From Actinomycetota bacterium (GTDB lineage: Bacteria; Actinomycetota; Acidimicrobiia; Acidimicrobiales; Ilumatobacteraceae), in assembly GCA_027730505.1 (NCBI GenBank), contig JAQCGT010000005.1, positions 1-48,396 on the forward strand: DNA of 48,396 nt, written 5' to 3'. The translations under genes were made by a program, and so were the position numbers. Positions 16,393 to 24,823 of the stretch are shown here, piece after piece. Under the pieces are notes generated by a model. That model searched no databases. It had not been told where the DNA came from and saw nothing but the letters and a program-made list of their open reading frames with translations. Position 1 is the stretch's first letter. Every line of letters begins with the position of its first letter.

Positions 16393-19300
16393 GTGCCCGA
16401 GCCACAGTCCCCCGCATTCGGCGCCAATTCATGGCTCGTCGAGGAGATGTACGAGCGTTTCATTGCTGACCCTGATTCGGTCGGCGAGTCGTGGAAGGAG
16501 TTCTTCGACGACTACCAAAGTGTCGCTCCGGCGAACGCCAACGCCCATCACTCCAACGGCTCTGCCTCAGCAGCACAACCCGCTGCCGCTCCCACAGCGC
16601 AGCCCGCCCCGGCTGCGCCGGCTCCTGCGCCGACCCCCACTCCAGCGCCAGCAACTGGTGATGAGGGGCCGGGCGCGCCCATTCGCGGCGTGGCAGCGCG
16701 CATCGTCGAAAACATGGAGCACAGCCTCACGGTGCCGACTGCCACGAGCTTCAGGAACATGCCGGCGAAACTCCTTGAGGTCAACCGCAAGGTCATCAAT
16801 GGCTACCGCGAGCGCGCCGGCCAGGGCAAGGTCAGCTTCACGCACCTGATCGGGTACGCGATTGTGCGCGCCATCGCCGACGCAGTGCCCAACATGCGCA
16901 ATGGATTCGTGACTGGGCCCGACGGCAAACCACGGCTCGTGACCAATTCCTACGTCAACATGGGGCTCGCTGTCGACGTCGACAAGGGCGACGGCACACG
17001 GACGTTGCTCGTGCCGGTGCTGCGCGGAGCCGACGCCATGGACTTCGCGGGGTTCCTCGCCGCGTACGAGGAGATCATCCGCAAGGTCCGTAATAACAAA
17101 TTGGCTGTGGACGACTTCCAGGGTGCCAACATCACCCTCACCAACCCCGGCACGATCGGTACGGTGCAGTCGGTGCCGCGACTCATGCCCGGGCAGGGCG
17201 TGATCGTCGGTGTCGGCAACATCGACTATCCGGCCGAATTCGAAGGTGCCGACCGCGCCAACTTGTCGTCGCTCGGCATCTCGAAGGTGGTCACGGTGAC
17301 AAGCACCTACGACCACCGCATCATCCAGGGCGCTGAGTCGGGTCTGTTCTTGAAGCGGGTGCATGAACTGCTCCTCGGTGAGCACTCGTTCTACGAAGAC
17401 ATCTTCGCCTCGCTCGATGTTCCCTACGAGGCTGTCAAGTGGCGGCCTGACACCAACCCGATCGACCGTGAAGAGGCGTTGCTCGCCAAGCAGATGGCCG
17501 TAGCGAAGTTGATTCGGGTCCACCGTGTGCGGGGCCACCTCATCGCCGATCTCGATCCGTTGCACTGGAAGGCACCACTCACCCCCAAAGAACTCGATCC
17601 GGCCACTTATGGGTTGACGATCTGGGACCTCGACCGCGAGTTCCTCACCGACAACGTCGCCGGTCGATCCAAGATGCGACTCGGTGATCTGCTCGGCGTG
17701 TTGCGCGACGCCTACTGCCGCACCATCGGCGTCGAATACATGCACATTCAGAACACCGAGGAACAGGAGTGGATCCAGCGCCACGTCGAAGGCGTGCACA
17801 TCGACTTCGAACCCGATCGCAAGCTTCGGATCCTCGAGCGTCTGAACGCGGCTGAGGCCTTCGAGCGGTTCCTCGCCACCAAGTACGTCGGAACAAAGAG
17901 GTTCGGCATCGAGGGAGCTGAGAGCGCCATCCCGGTTCTCGACGAGATCCTCTCCAACGCCGCTGATCAGTCACTCGACGGGGCTGTGGTCGGTATGGCG
18001 CACCGTGGTCGTCTCAATGTGCTCTCCAACATCATGGGCAAGAGCCATGAGGCGATTTTCGCTGAGTTCGAGGGCCACGTCGATCCGAGCACCGTGCAGG
18101 GTTCGGGCGATGTGAAGTATCACCTCGGCGCCATCGGTCGTTACGAGAGTCCGAGCGGAGCGTCGATCGAGGTCGAACTCGCGGCCAACCCGAGCCACCT
18201 CGAAACTGTCGACCCGATCGTGATGGGCATGGCGCGGGCTCGCCAAGACGCGATTGATCCGCCGTTGTCGTATTCGGTGCTGCCGATCCTGGTCCACGGT
18301 GACGCCGCCTTTGCCGGTCAGGGCATTGTGGCTGAGTGTCTCGCCATGAGCGACATCAGCGGCTATCGAGTCGGTGGAACGATCCATCTGATCATCAACA
18401 ACCAGATCGGATTCACGACCGCACCCCAGTTCGCCCGCTCATCGCTGTACTGCTCCGATGTGGCCAAGTCGATTCAGGTCCCGATCTTCCATGTGAATGG
18501 TGACGATCCCGAAGCATGTGTTCGTGTTGCCCAGCTGGCATGGGAGTACCGACAGACCTTCCACAAGGACGTCGTCATCGACTTGGTCTGCTACCGACGT
18601 CACGGCCACAACGAGGGTGACGACCCGAGCTACACCCAGCCGCTCATGTACAAGGCGATCGCCGAGCGTCGCAGCGTCCGCAAGTTGTATGTGGAGACGT
18701 TGGTGAAGCGGGGCGACATCGATGTCGACGAGGCCGAGCAGGCGCTCACCGACTTCCAATCGAAGCTTCAAGATGCGCTCGACGCCACGCGATCGAAGGC
18801 GACCGAACCGTTCAAGGCCCCCAAGCCGCCGAAGCCGCTCGGTGTTCTGCCCCCGGTTCCCACCGGCGTCGCTCGCGAGCTGCTTGATCCGCTCTTCGCT
18901 CGACTGACTGAATACCCAGACGGCTTCACCGTCCATCCCAAGCTCGGCAAGCAGTTCGATCAGCGGTCGCAGATGTACGCGGAGTCGGGTGAGGTGGACT
19001 GGGCAACCGCTGAGGCGCTCGCCATCGGGTCACTGCTGCGCGAGGGCCATCCGGTTCGGCTTGCCGGTGAGGATTCTCGTCGTGGAACCTTCAGTCAGCG
19101 CCATGCCGCTCTCGTCGACTTCGAGACGGGGGAGCCCTGGGTGCCGCTGGCGGGCATGCCCGGTGCCGAGCAATTCTGGGTCTACGACTCGCTGCTCAGT
19201 GAGTACGCCGCCCTCGGTTACGAGTACGGCTACGCCCATGCCCGTCCCGACGCACTCGTGATGTGGGAGGCCCAGTTCGGCGACTTCATCAACGGGGCCC

Positions 19301-20019
19301 AGATCATCATCGACCAGTACCTCGTCGCCGCTGAGGACAAGTGGGGCCAGAGCAACGGCCTCGTGCTGTTGTTGCCGCACGGGTACGAAGGGCAGGGGCC
19401 CGAACATTCATCGGCTCGGATCGAGCGCTTCTTGATCCTCGCAGCCGAGGACAACATCCAACTCTGCAACGCGACCACGGCTTCGCAGTATTTCCACCTG
19501 CTGCGCCGACAGGTGCATTCACCTCGTCGCACGCCGCTTGTGTTGTTCACCCCAAAGCAGGGGCTGCGCATGCGCCAGACACGCTCATCGGTCGATGAGT
19601 TGACGATGGGATCGTTCCGTGAGGTACTGGACGATCCGGGGGTGACCGATCGCAACGCAGTGCGTCGCGTGGTGTTCTGCTCGGGCAAGGTGGCCTGGGA
19701 CGCCATGGCCGAGCGCGACGCTCGCAATGCGCCGGCAGCGGTGGTTCGTGTCGAGCAGCTCTACCCACTTCCAACCGAGCAGATGTACGGAATCCTCGAG
19801 TTCTACCCGAATGCCCGAGAGATCGTCTGGCTGCAAGAAGAGCCCGAGAACATGGGTGCGTGGAAGTTCATCGAGAACCGCATCTGGCGGGTCAAAGAGC
19901 GCGGCTACGACCTGCGCCATGCCGCCCGAGTCGAGTCGGGCAGTCCGGCCACCGGCTCAAAGACGGTGCACGACCAGGAACTCGTCGACCTCATGGACGA
20001 GACCTTCGCCGACCTCTGA
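16393..20019 (+). CDS. kgd: Multifunctional 2-oxoglutarate dehydrogenase/decarboxylase (KGD type)
   Basis: 1208 residues. Order: an N-terminal E1-like helix segment (about 1-45, FGANSWLVEEMYERFIADP), a Pro/Ala-rich linker (about 50-92), an E2-like acyltransferase catalytic domain (about 100-335, ending YDHRIIQGAESGLFLKRVHELL), and a thiamine-diphosphate E1 domain (about 350-1208) with MAHRGRLNVLSNIMGK and the GDAAFAGQG/NNQIGF ThDP-binding region. This E2-E1 fusion without a lipoyl domain is the actinobacterial KGD/OdhA type, feeding the TCA cycle with succinyl-CoA and also able to decarboxylate or form hydroxy-oxoadipate. In relatives it is controlled by the FHA protein GarA/OdhI, not seen here. 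Start is GTG at 16393. Confidence 0.96.
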   Translation: MPEPQSPAFGANSWLVEEMYERFIADPDSVGESWKEFFDDYQSVAPANANAHHSNGSASAAQPAAAPTAQPAPAAPAPAPTPTPAPATGDEGPGAPIRGVAARIVENMEHSLTVPTATSFRNMPAKLLEVNRKVINGYRERAGQGKVSFTHLIGYAIVRAIADAVPNMRNGFVTGPDGKPRLVTNSYVNMGLAVDVDKGDGTRTLLVPVLRGADAMDFAGFLAAYEEIIRKVRNNKLAVDDFQGANITLTNPGTIGTVQSVPRLMPGQGVIVGVGNIDYPAEFEGADRANLSSLGISKVVTVTSTYDHRIIQGAESGLFLKRVHELLLGEHSFYEDIFASLDVPYEAVKWRPDTNPIDREEALLAKQMAVAKLIRVHRVRGHLIADLDPLHWKAPLTPKELDPATYGLTIWDLDREFLTDNVAGRSKMRLGDLLGVLRDAYCRTIGVEYMHIQNTEEQEWIQRHVEGVHIDFEPDRKLRILERLNAAEAFERFLATKYVGTKRFGIEGAESAIPVLDEILSNAADQSLDGAVVGMAHRGRLNVLSNIMGKSHEAIFAEFEGHVDPSTVQGSGDVKYHLGAIGRYESPSGASIEVELAANPSHLETVDPIVMGMARARQDAIDPPLSYSVLPILVHGDAAFAGQGIVAECLAMSDISGYRVGGTIHLIINNQIGFTTAPQFARSSLYCSDVAKSIQVPIFHVNGDDPEACVRVAQLAWEYRQTFHKDVVIDLVCYRRHGHNEGDDPSYTQPLMYKAIAERRSVRKLYVETLVKRGDIDVDEAEQALTDFQSKLQDALDATRSKATEPFKAPKPPKPLGVLPPVPTGVARELLDPLFARLTEYPDGFTVHPKLGKQFDQRSQMYAESGEVDWATAEALAIGSLLREGHPVRLAGEDSRRGTFSQRHAALVDFETGEPWVPLAGMPGAEQFWVYDSLLSEYAALGYEYGYAHARPDALVMWEAQFGDFINGAQIIIDQYLVAAEDKWGQSNGLVLLLPHGYEGQGPEHSSARIERFLILAAEDNIQLCNATTASQYFHLLRRQVHSPRRTPLVLFTPKQGLRMRQTRSSVDELTMGSFREVLDDPGVTDRNAVRRVVFCSGKVAWDAMAERDARNAPAAVVRVEQLYPLPTEQMYGILEFYPNAREIVWLQEEPENMGAWKFIENRIWRVKERGYDLRHAARVESGSPATGSKTVHDQELVDLMDETFADL

Positions 20020-20043
20020 GATCGTTCCCGATCTGGACTCAGA
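20015..20043. terminator. Bidirectional hairpin between convergent kgd and HAD genes
   Basis: TCTGAG (20015-20020) pairs with CTCAGA (20038-20043), and inside it ATCG pairs with CGAT around a TTCC loop. The two stop codons of the convergent genes are part of the outer arms. No U-tract on either strand. Confidence 0.5.
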
Positions 20044-20671
20044 TCAGCGACATCTGCAGTAACTCGCCCAATTCGGTGAGCGCCCGTGAGGGATCGACGA
20101 CTTTGATCGTGGCCATGCCCATGGCCGCTGCCGGTTTGAGGTTGATGCCGAGGTCGTCGAGAAACACCACCCGATCGGGTGATACTCCGGCAGTTGTGCA
20201 GGCGAGTTCGTAGAACGCAGGTTCGGGCTTGCGCAATCCCACCTTCGACGACTCGATGACATGGACGAAGATCGCCATCGCCTCATCGACGTCGGGGCGA
20301 TCGTGGGTGGATGTCGAGACATTGTTGGTCAAACATGCCTGAATGCGACCGCTGTCACGAATGGAGTGCAGCGCTGCCAGCATCTCGGGGCGCACCGAAC
20401 CGTAGAGGCAGCCGAGCACATCTCGCCCGGGGACTCGATGGCCGAGAGCCTCTGACTCGGCGGCAAACAGTGCGTCGAATTCGTCTGCTGAGACCTCACG
20501 CCGCTCGATCTTCGCCCATGCATTGTCATCGGGATTGTGGGTGTTGACGCCCCGAATGAAATCAAGCGGGATGCCACGCTCGGCTTCATAACGGTTGAAG
20601 GCTTCGAACGGACTCGTGGTGATCACGCCACCGAAATCCCAGAAGACGGCATCGAAGGTTCTGGTGGTCAT
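20039..20671 (-). CDS. HAD-superfamily IA hydrolase
   Basis: 210 residues from the ATG at 20671, which has a GGAG Shine-Dalgarno sequence; the longer frame upstream is not used. HAD motif I reads DAVFWDFGGVITTSP, the DxG variant found in epoxide-hydrolase N-domain-like and related phosphatases; motif II is ACLTNNVS; motif III Lys in SSKVGLRKPEPAFYE; motif IV VVFLDDLGINLKPA. A helical cap follows motif I. It is probably a cytoplasmic phosphatase for a small phosphorylated metabolite. It is divergent from the NYN-S1 gene and convergent with kgd. Confidence 0.85.
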   Translation of the reverse strand: MTTRTFDAVFWDFGGVITTSPFEAFNRYEAERGIPLDFIRGVNTHNPDDNAWAKIERREVSADEFDALFAAESEALGHRVPGRDVLGCLYGSVRPEMLAALHSIRDSGRIQACLTNNVSTSTHDRPDVDEAMAIFVHVIESSKVGLRKPEPAFYELACTTAGVSPDRVVFLDDLGINLKPAAAMGMATIKVVDPSRALTELGELLQMSLI

Positions 20672-20708
20672 GGGGGCTCCTCGAAATCGGTGGACCTGGA
20701 CAACTCGG

Positions 20709-20718
20709 ACTCTACGAT
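20709..20718. promoter_or_regulatory. Candidate bidirectional promoter core, HAD / NYN-S1 genes
   Basis: The ten bases ACTCTACGAT contain TAGAGT on the minus strand and TACGAT on the plus strand, two TANNNT hexamers overlapping on a shared TA. The geometry equals that at 24807-24816. Leaders would be about 30 bases for the HAD gene and about 130 for the NYN-S1 gene. Apart from this I see nothing definite in the 20672-20856 spacer. Confidence 0.3.
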
Positions 20719-20856
20719 GGAAGGTCGAGGGCTGTGCAGTTCTCGCTTGTGTTGTCGCCCTGCGTGTGCGGTCGACTGATGGGCGAGCGCTCGGCCTGAG
20801 GCGGGGAGAGGCCCCGTCGCCCCCAGCCCGGACCAACCGGGACGAACAGGAACCAC

Positions 20857-22125
20857 ATGTCGAAGATCAACGGGCCGTCCCACATCGTGGTCGATGGTTC
20901 GAACATCGCCACTGAGGGTCGGTCGCGGCCGAGCCTCGCCCAACTCAACGAGGCCGTCACCTCGTTCATGGCCGATCATCCCGATGCTGCTGTGACCGTC
21001 GTTGTCGACGCCACCTTCGGACACCGGATCGACCCCTCAGAACGTTCTGAGTTCGACGAGGCCGTCGCCAACAACGAGCTGGTCGCTCCACCGGCTGGTG
21101 CGATCGGTCGGGGTGATGCCTTCGTGCTCACCATCGCCGACAAGGCAGGTGCCACCATCTTGTCGAACGACTCTTTTCAGGAGTTCCATGCTGATTACGA
21201 GTGGCTCTTCGACGAGGGTCGCCTCGTCGGCGGCAAGCCGGTGCCCCACGTGGGCTGGGTGTTCGTGGCCCGTACGCCCGTGCGCGGACCGGTATCTCGC
21301 AAAGTCACCAAACAAGCCAAGAAGGGGAGCGGTTCGACGAAGGCATCGGGTCGGCCGAGTAAAGAGGCGAGCCAGCCAATGCCGGTGCCGACGGCGCCTC
21401 CCCCGGGTTTGGTCACCGTGGCCACGCCACCGGCATCTGCCCGCAGCCCGAAGGGCTCGCCGACCAATGATCTGATGCCATTTCTCGACTTCGTCGAACA
21501 TCATCCGGTCGGCACAAGTTGCAGCGGGTTGGTCGAGTCGTACTCGTCGCACGGGGCATATCTGCGAGTGGGTGAGGTCGTCGTGTATCTGCCGTTGCGC
21601 ATGATGGCTGACCCGGCGCCGCGCAGCGCTCGTTCGGTGCTCACTCTCGGTGAAGCCGTCACGGTGGTTGTCACCGCCATCACGGCGTCCAAACGCAGCA
21701 TCGATGTTGCGATGCCTGACATGGCTGGATCGGCCGGGTCAGGCAGGGAGGTGGCGTCGGATTCGAAGGCACCCGCTGCGAAGAAGGTGGCAGCCAAGAA
21801 GGCGATTGTGAAGAGGGCATCGGCCAAGAAAGTCGCAACCACGACGGCGGCACAGACGACGCCTGATGCCGACAAGAATGTGGCGTCGGCGAGGGACGCC
21901 GGCGTGAACAAGGCCGCTCCGTCGAAGAAGGCCGCAGCAAAGAAGTCGCCAGCGAAGAAAGCACCGGTGAAGAACGCACCGGTGAAGAAGACACCGGTGA
22001 AGAAAGCCGCAGCGAAGAAGCCTGCACCGGCGAAGAAAGCCGCTGCGAAGACAGCGCCAGCGAAGAAGTCGCAGTCAACGACATCGGCGGCAAAGAAGGT
22101 TGCTTCGAAGAAGGTCCGATCATGA
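20857..22125 (+). CDS. NYN/PIN-like ribonuclease domain, S1-like domain and histone H1-like Lys/Ala tail
   Basis: 422 residues. Residues about 8-140 form a NYN (Zc3h12a/PIN-like) nuclease domain: HIVVDGSNIATEG with D13, D51 after a hydrophobic strand, GRGDAFVLTIADKAG with D87 and D95, and SNDSFQEF with D105. A Pro/Ser-rich linker follows, then an S1-like OB-fold (about 215-290: GTSCSGLVESYSSHGAYLRVGEVVVYLP). The last 120 residues are repeats of Lys-Lys-Ala/Pro/Val, like actinobacterial H1-like and HU-tail proteins. It is probably an RNA-cleaving or RNA/DNA-binding protein tethered to nucleic acid; targets are unknown. An AGGAA SD precedes ATG 20857. The stop overlaps xth by ATGA. Confidence 0.8.
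   Translation: MSKINGPSHIVVDGSNIATEGRSRPSLAQLNEAVTSFMADHPDAAVTVVVDATFGHRIDPSERSEFDEAVANNELVAPPAGAIGRGDAFVLTIADKAGATILSNDSFQEFHADYEWLFDEGRLVGGKPVPHVGWVFVARTPVRGPVSRKVTKQAKKGSGSTKASGRPSKEASQPMPVPTAPPPGLVTVATPPASARSPKGSPTNDLMPFLDFVEHHPVGTSCSGLVESYSSHGAYLRVGEVVVYLPLRMMADPAPRSARSVLTLGEAVTVVVTAITASKRSIDVAMPDMAGSAGSGREVASDSKAPAAKKVAAKKAIVKRASAKKVATTTAAQTTPDADKNVASARDAGVNKAAPSKKAAAKKSPAKKAPVKNAPVKKTPVKKAAAKKPAPAKKAAAKTAPAKKSQSTTSAAKKVASKKVRS
21921..22118 (+). repeat. Low-complexity repeats coding Lys/Ala tail
   Basis: Imperfect tandem 15-base units; the clearest are at 21961, 21976 and 21991, each carrying ACCGGTGAAGAA. They code K-K-x-P-V type repeats of the H1-like tail. Such repeats can change length by slippage or recombination. 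Confidence 0.75.
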
Positions 22126-22898
22126 TCAGGGTCGCGACATGGAACGTGAACTCCTTGCGAGCCCGTCTGGAGCGCGTCACGGCCTGGATCTCCGAGGTGC
22201 AGCCTGATGTGTTGTGTCTGCAGGAGACCAAGATGGCCGACGACGCCTTTCCGGCGCTCGATTTCGAGGCCCTCGGCTACGAAAGCATCCACTACGGCCA
22301 AGGTCGATGGAACGGCGTCGCAATCATCTCGAAGGTTGGTATTGAGAACCCCGTTGCCAACTTCGCTGGCGACATCGAACCCGATCCCGACGCGCGAATC
22401 CTCACCGCAACCTGTGGCGGCATCCGGGTGTCGAGTGTGTACGTACCGAATGGCCGAGCGATCGACGACCCGCACTATGAGTACAAACTCAGCTGGCTGG
22501 ATCGGCTCCGTGAGCACCTTGACATCGACACCGACCCGAGTGCCGATGTGATCGTCACCGGCGACTTCAACATCGCCCCGGCGGACATCGATGTGTACGA
22601 CATCAACAAGCTCGCAATGTCCACGCACATCACCCCCTCCGAGCGTGAGCGCCTTGCGGTCCTCGAATCGTGGGGATTGGTTGACATGATCCGCGCACAG
22701 CACCCCGAGGACAAGATTTTCTCGTGGTGGGATTATCGGTCAGGCGACTTCCACATGGGACGGGGCCTGCGCATCGACCTCGTGCTCGGGTCGGCCTCGG
22801 TCGTGTCGCGTTGTCGGTGGTCGACGATCGACCGCAATGCCCGCAAGGGTCCTTCACCGAGTGACCATGCCCCGGTCCTCGTCGACCTCGACAGCTGA
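22122..22898 (+). CDS. xth: Exodeoxyribonuclease III (AP endonuclease)
   Basis: 258 residues of the endonuclease/exonuclease/phosphatase fold. Active-site motifs in order: WNVNSLRARL, LCLQETK (metal Glu), SVYVPNGR, VTGDFNIAPADID (Asp/Asn pair), RIDLVLGS, and the C-terminal PSDHAPVLVDL (Asp-His). It incises at abasic sites and removes 3' blocking groups in base excision repair. The ATG at 22122 overlaps the NYN-S1 stop, so the two are translationally coupled. Its last 45 bases overlap the convergent helicase gene. Confidence 0.94.
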   Translation: MIRVATWNVNSLRARLERVTAWISEVQPDVLCLQETKMADDAFPALDFEALGYESIHYGQGRWNGVAIISKVGIENPVANFAGDIEPDPDARILTATCGGIRVSSVYVPNGRAIDDPHYEYKLSWLDRLREHLDIDTDPSADVIVTGDFNIAPADIDVYDINKLAMSTHITPSERERLAVLESWGLVDMIRAQHPEDKIFSWWDYRSGDFHMGRGLRIDLVLGSASVVSRCRWSTIDRNARKGPSPSDHAPVLVDLDS

Positions 22899-24800
22899 GA
22901 TCGTCTCGGCGATCTCATCGAAGAAGCGTCTTGAGGTGATCGCTCCCCATCGAGTCACCTCGTCGAGTTCACCGGCATCTGCGGGACGCCTCAGGGCGAT
23001 GGCGCTGAGCGAGTGGTCGCTGCAGATCTGGTCTGGCGTCACACCTGCTCGTCGAGCTGCACGATCGCGCCAAGCGTTGAGCGCTGCACGCAGCCGTTGC
23101 GCGTCACTGACCTTCGGTGCCGAGGTGATCAGATCAGTAGGTGGACCGGACACCTCCGGGGTGTCGACCACATACCCGGTGAGAAATGGACTCGGCGACC
23201 GCCGATATCCATTCCGCTGAGCGGCTGACGACACGATGCACACCTCGATGGATCGGGTGATCGCCACGTAGAGCAGACGTGCCTCCTCAGCCGCTGCCGC
23301 AGTCGAAGTGGCACTGCGGTGGGGCACCGAACCGGTCTCGACTCCCGCCACCCACACCCACGGCCATTCGCGTCCCTTGGCGGCGTGAAAGGTGAGTACC
23401 TCCACCCCAGCCTGATCGCGAAGTCCGAACGGATCGTTCGCTGTGACCCACCCTGAGAAGGCCTGCCCGTCACCGTCGGACTGCTCGCGCAGAAATTCCA
23501 ACGCCGCAGCGGCCACGCTGGCAGCTGTCACCTCGCCTTCGCGGGTCTCGGCACCCATCGCAGCGGCGATCACCTCGGCACCGCCGTCGAGCAGATCGTG
23601 TGCCCATGAGCGCAATGCCGTCGCCGACGAGCACCGGCGCGCCGCGTCGAGGGCGCGCCGCCCCGGGGTGTCACCGGACAGGCCCCGGCCGCGAACCGAG
23701 ATCGATGCCGCACGCAGCGCCTGTTCAATTGTGCGACAGTGCTGGTGGGTTCGCGCCAGCACGGCGACTCGGCCCCGACGCAACTCGCCCGGATCGAGTC
23801 GACTGATGCGATCGGCGATGGCCGCTGCTTCGGCATGTTCGTCTCCGAACTCGAGAAGCGAGAGCCCGGGTCCGTCGGGTCGAGCTGACACCAGTGGCTC
23901 ATCGATGCTGGCATGGCTCAGCACGTGCACACCGGCGTCGACGATCTGAGGGGTGCATCGATGGTTGACCGGCAGCCGAATCACCTCGATGCCCGGGAAT
24001 CGTTCGTGCACCTCGAGGAGCAGACCTGGATCGCTGCCGTTGAATCCGTAGATCGATTGCGCAGGGTCGCCCACGAGGAACAGGTCGTTGCCGTCCGCGC
24101 GCAAGACGTCGAGGAGGCGCTGCTGGAGCGGGGTGAGGTCTTGAGCTTCGTCCACGAGCAGATGACGAAACCGCCACCTGGTAGCCCGAGCGAAATCACC
24201 ATCCCGGCTGAGTTCTTGTGCTGCAACCGAGAGAAGGTCGTCGAGATCGAGCACGCCTCGACGACGCTTGTCCGCTGCGTACGCTTCGAGCAGGGTCGGG
24301 ATTCTGGCGGCGACGGGGGAGCGGCGCCGGCGCGACCGCACCTCGTGTTCATAGCCAGCCGCGTCGAGCCCGCGCGCTGAGGCCCAATCGATCTCGTCGA
24401 GAACCATGCTGGCCCGGTCGCCGGCGCCAGCGCCCAGCAAGCCGGTGACGATACGGCGCCGGTCGTCGATGATCGTCTTCGGTGCGCGTCCGGTGTCAGA
24501 CCAACGCTGTCGGAGGAGCCCGAGAGCCACCGAGTGGAAGGTGCCCGCCTCGATTCGGTCGCGCAGGCCGAGTGCGCCGAGGCGTCGCCTGAGTTCGCCG
24601 GCGGCCTCTCGAGTGAACGTGAGCACCAGGGTATGGCGCGCCAACGCTGACTCGCTTGCGATGCGGTGGGCGACACGTCGGGTGAGCACCCGTGTCTTGC
24701 CCGACCCTGCACCCGCGATCACTGCCACCATCGACGACTCGCTCGTGACGGCGCGACGCTGGTCGGCGTCAAGGTCGACGAGCAGGGATTCGGGGTCCAC
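22854..24800 (-). CDS. uvrD2: UvrD2-like superfamily 1 DNA helicase with HRDC domain
   Basis: 648 residues. SF1A helicase motifs: Q-motif LDADQRRAV, Walker A AVIAGAGSGKT, motif Ia TFTREAAGELRRR, motif II LLVDEAQDLTPLQ, motif III GDPAQSIYGFNGSD, motif IV HRCTPQIV, motif V LTFHAAKGREWPWVWVAG, motif VI RLLYVAITRS. Residues about 565-635 (AALNAWRDRAARRAGVTP to DEIAETI) form an HRDC-like domain as in mycobacterial UvrD2. The tetracysteine segment of mycobacterial UvrD2 is absent. It unwinds DNA 3'-5' in repair. Start is GTG at 24800, six bases after TACCGT. It shares a promoter core with the divergent PH-domain gene. Confidence 0.88.
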   Translation of the reverse strand: MDPESLLVDLDADQRRAVTSESSMVAVIAGAGSGKTRVLTRRVAHRIASESALARHTLVLTFTREAAGELRRRLGALGLRDRIEAGTFHSVALGLLRQRWSDTGRAPKTIIDDRRRIVTGLLGAGAGDRASMVLDEIDWASARGLDAAGYEHEVRSRRRRSPVAARIPTLLEAYAADKRRRGVLDLDDLLSVAAQELSRDGDFARATRWRFRHLLVDEAQDLTPLQQRLLDVLRADGNDLFLVGDPAQSIYGFNGSDPGLLLEVHERFPGIEVIRLPVNHRCTPQIVDAGVHVLSHASIDEPLVSARPDGPGLSLLEFGDEHAEAAAIADRISRLDPGELRRGRVAVLARTHQHCRTIEQALRAASISVRGRGLSGDTPGRRALDAARRCSSATALRSWAHDLLDGGAEVIAAAMGAETREGEVTAASVAAAALEFLREQSDGDGQAFSGWVTANDPFGLRDQAGVEVLTFHAAKGREWPWVWVAGVETGSVPHRSATSTAAAAEEARLLYVAITRSIEVCIVSSAAQRNGYRRSPSPFLTGYVVDTPEVSGPPTDLITSAPKVSDAQRLRAALNAWRDRAARRAGVTPDQICSDHSLSAIALRRPADAGELDEVTRWGAITSRRFFDEIAETISAVEVDEDRGMVTR

Positions 24801-24806
24801 GCCGCC

Positions 24807-24816
24807 ACGGTACTGT
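24807..24816. promoter_or_regulatory. Overlapping divergent -10 elements, uvrD2-like / PH-domain genes
   Basis: TACCGT on the minus strand (24812-24807) is six bases from the helicase GTG at 24800; TACTGT on the plus strand (24811-24816) is seven bases from the ATG at 24824. The hexamers share the TA at 24811-24812, so the two leaderless genes appear to start from one symmetric core only 23 bases wide between start codons. Confidence 0.55.
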
Positions 24817-24823
24817 CAGGAAC

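Noticed and set aside
15369-16463. 364-residue antisense frame over the dioxygenase gene
   Set aside because: Overlaps a well-supported 2OG oxygenase with intact iron motifs and starts inside kgd.
16567-17799. 410-residue open frame antisense to kgd
   Set aside because: Shadow of the kgd reading frame in high-G+C DNA; composition lacks any family motif and kgd is certain.
21501-22703. 400-residue antisense frame across the NYN-S1 tail and xth, with many Phe-Ala-Ala repeats
   Set aside because: The Phe/Ala repeats are the reverse complement of the AAG/GCC Lys/Ala codons of the real protein.
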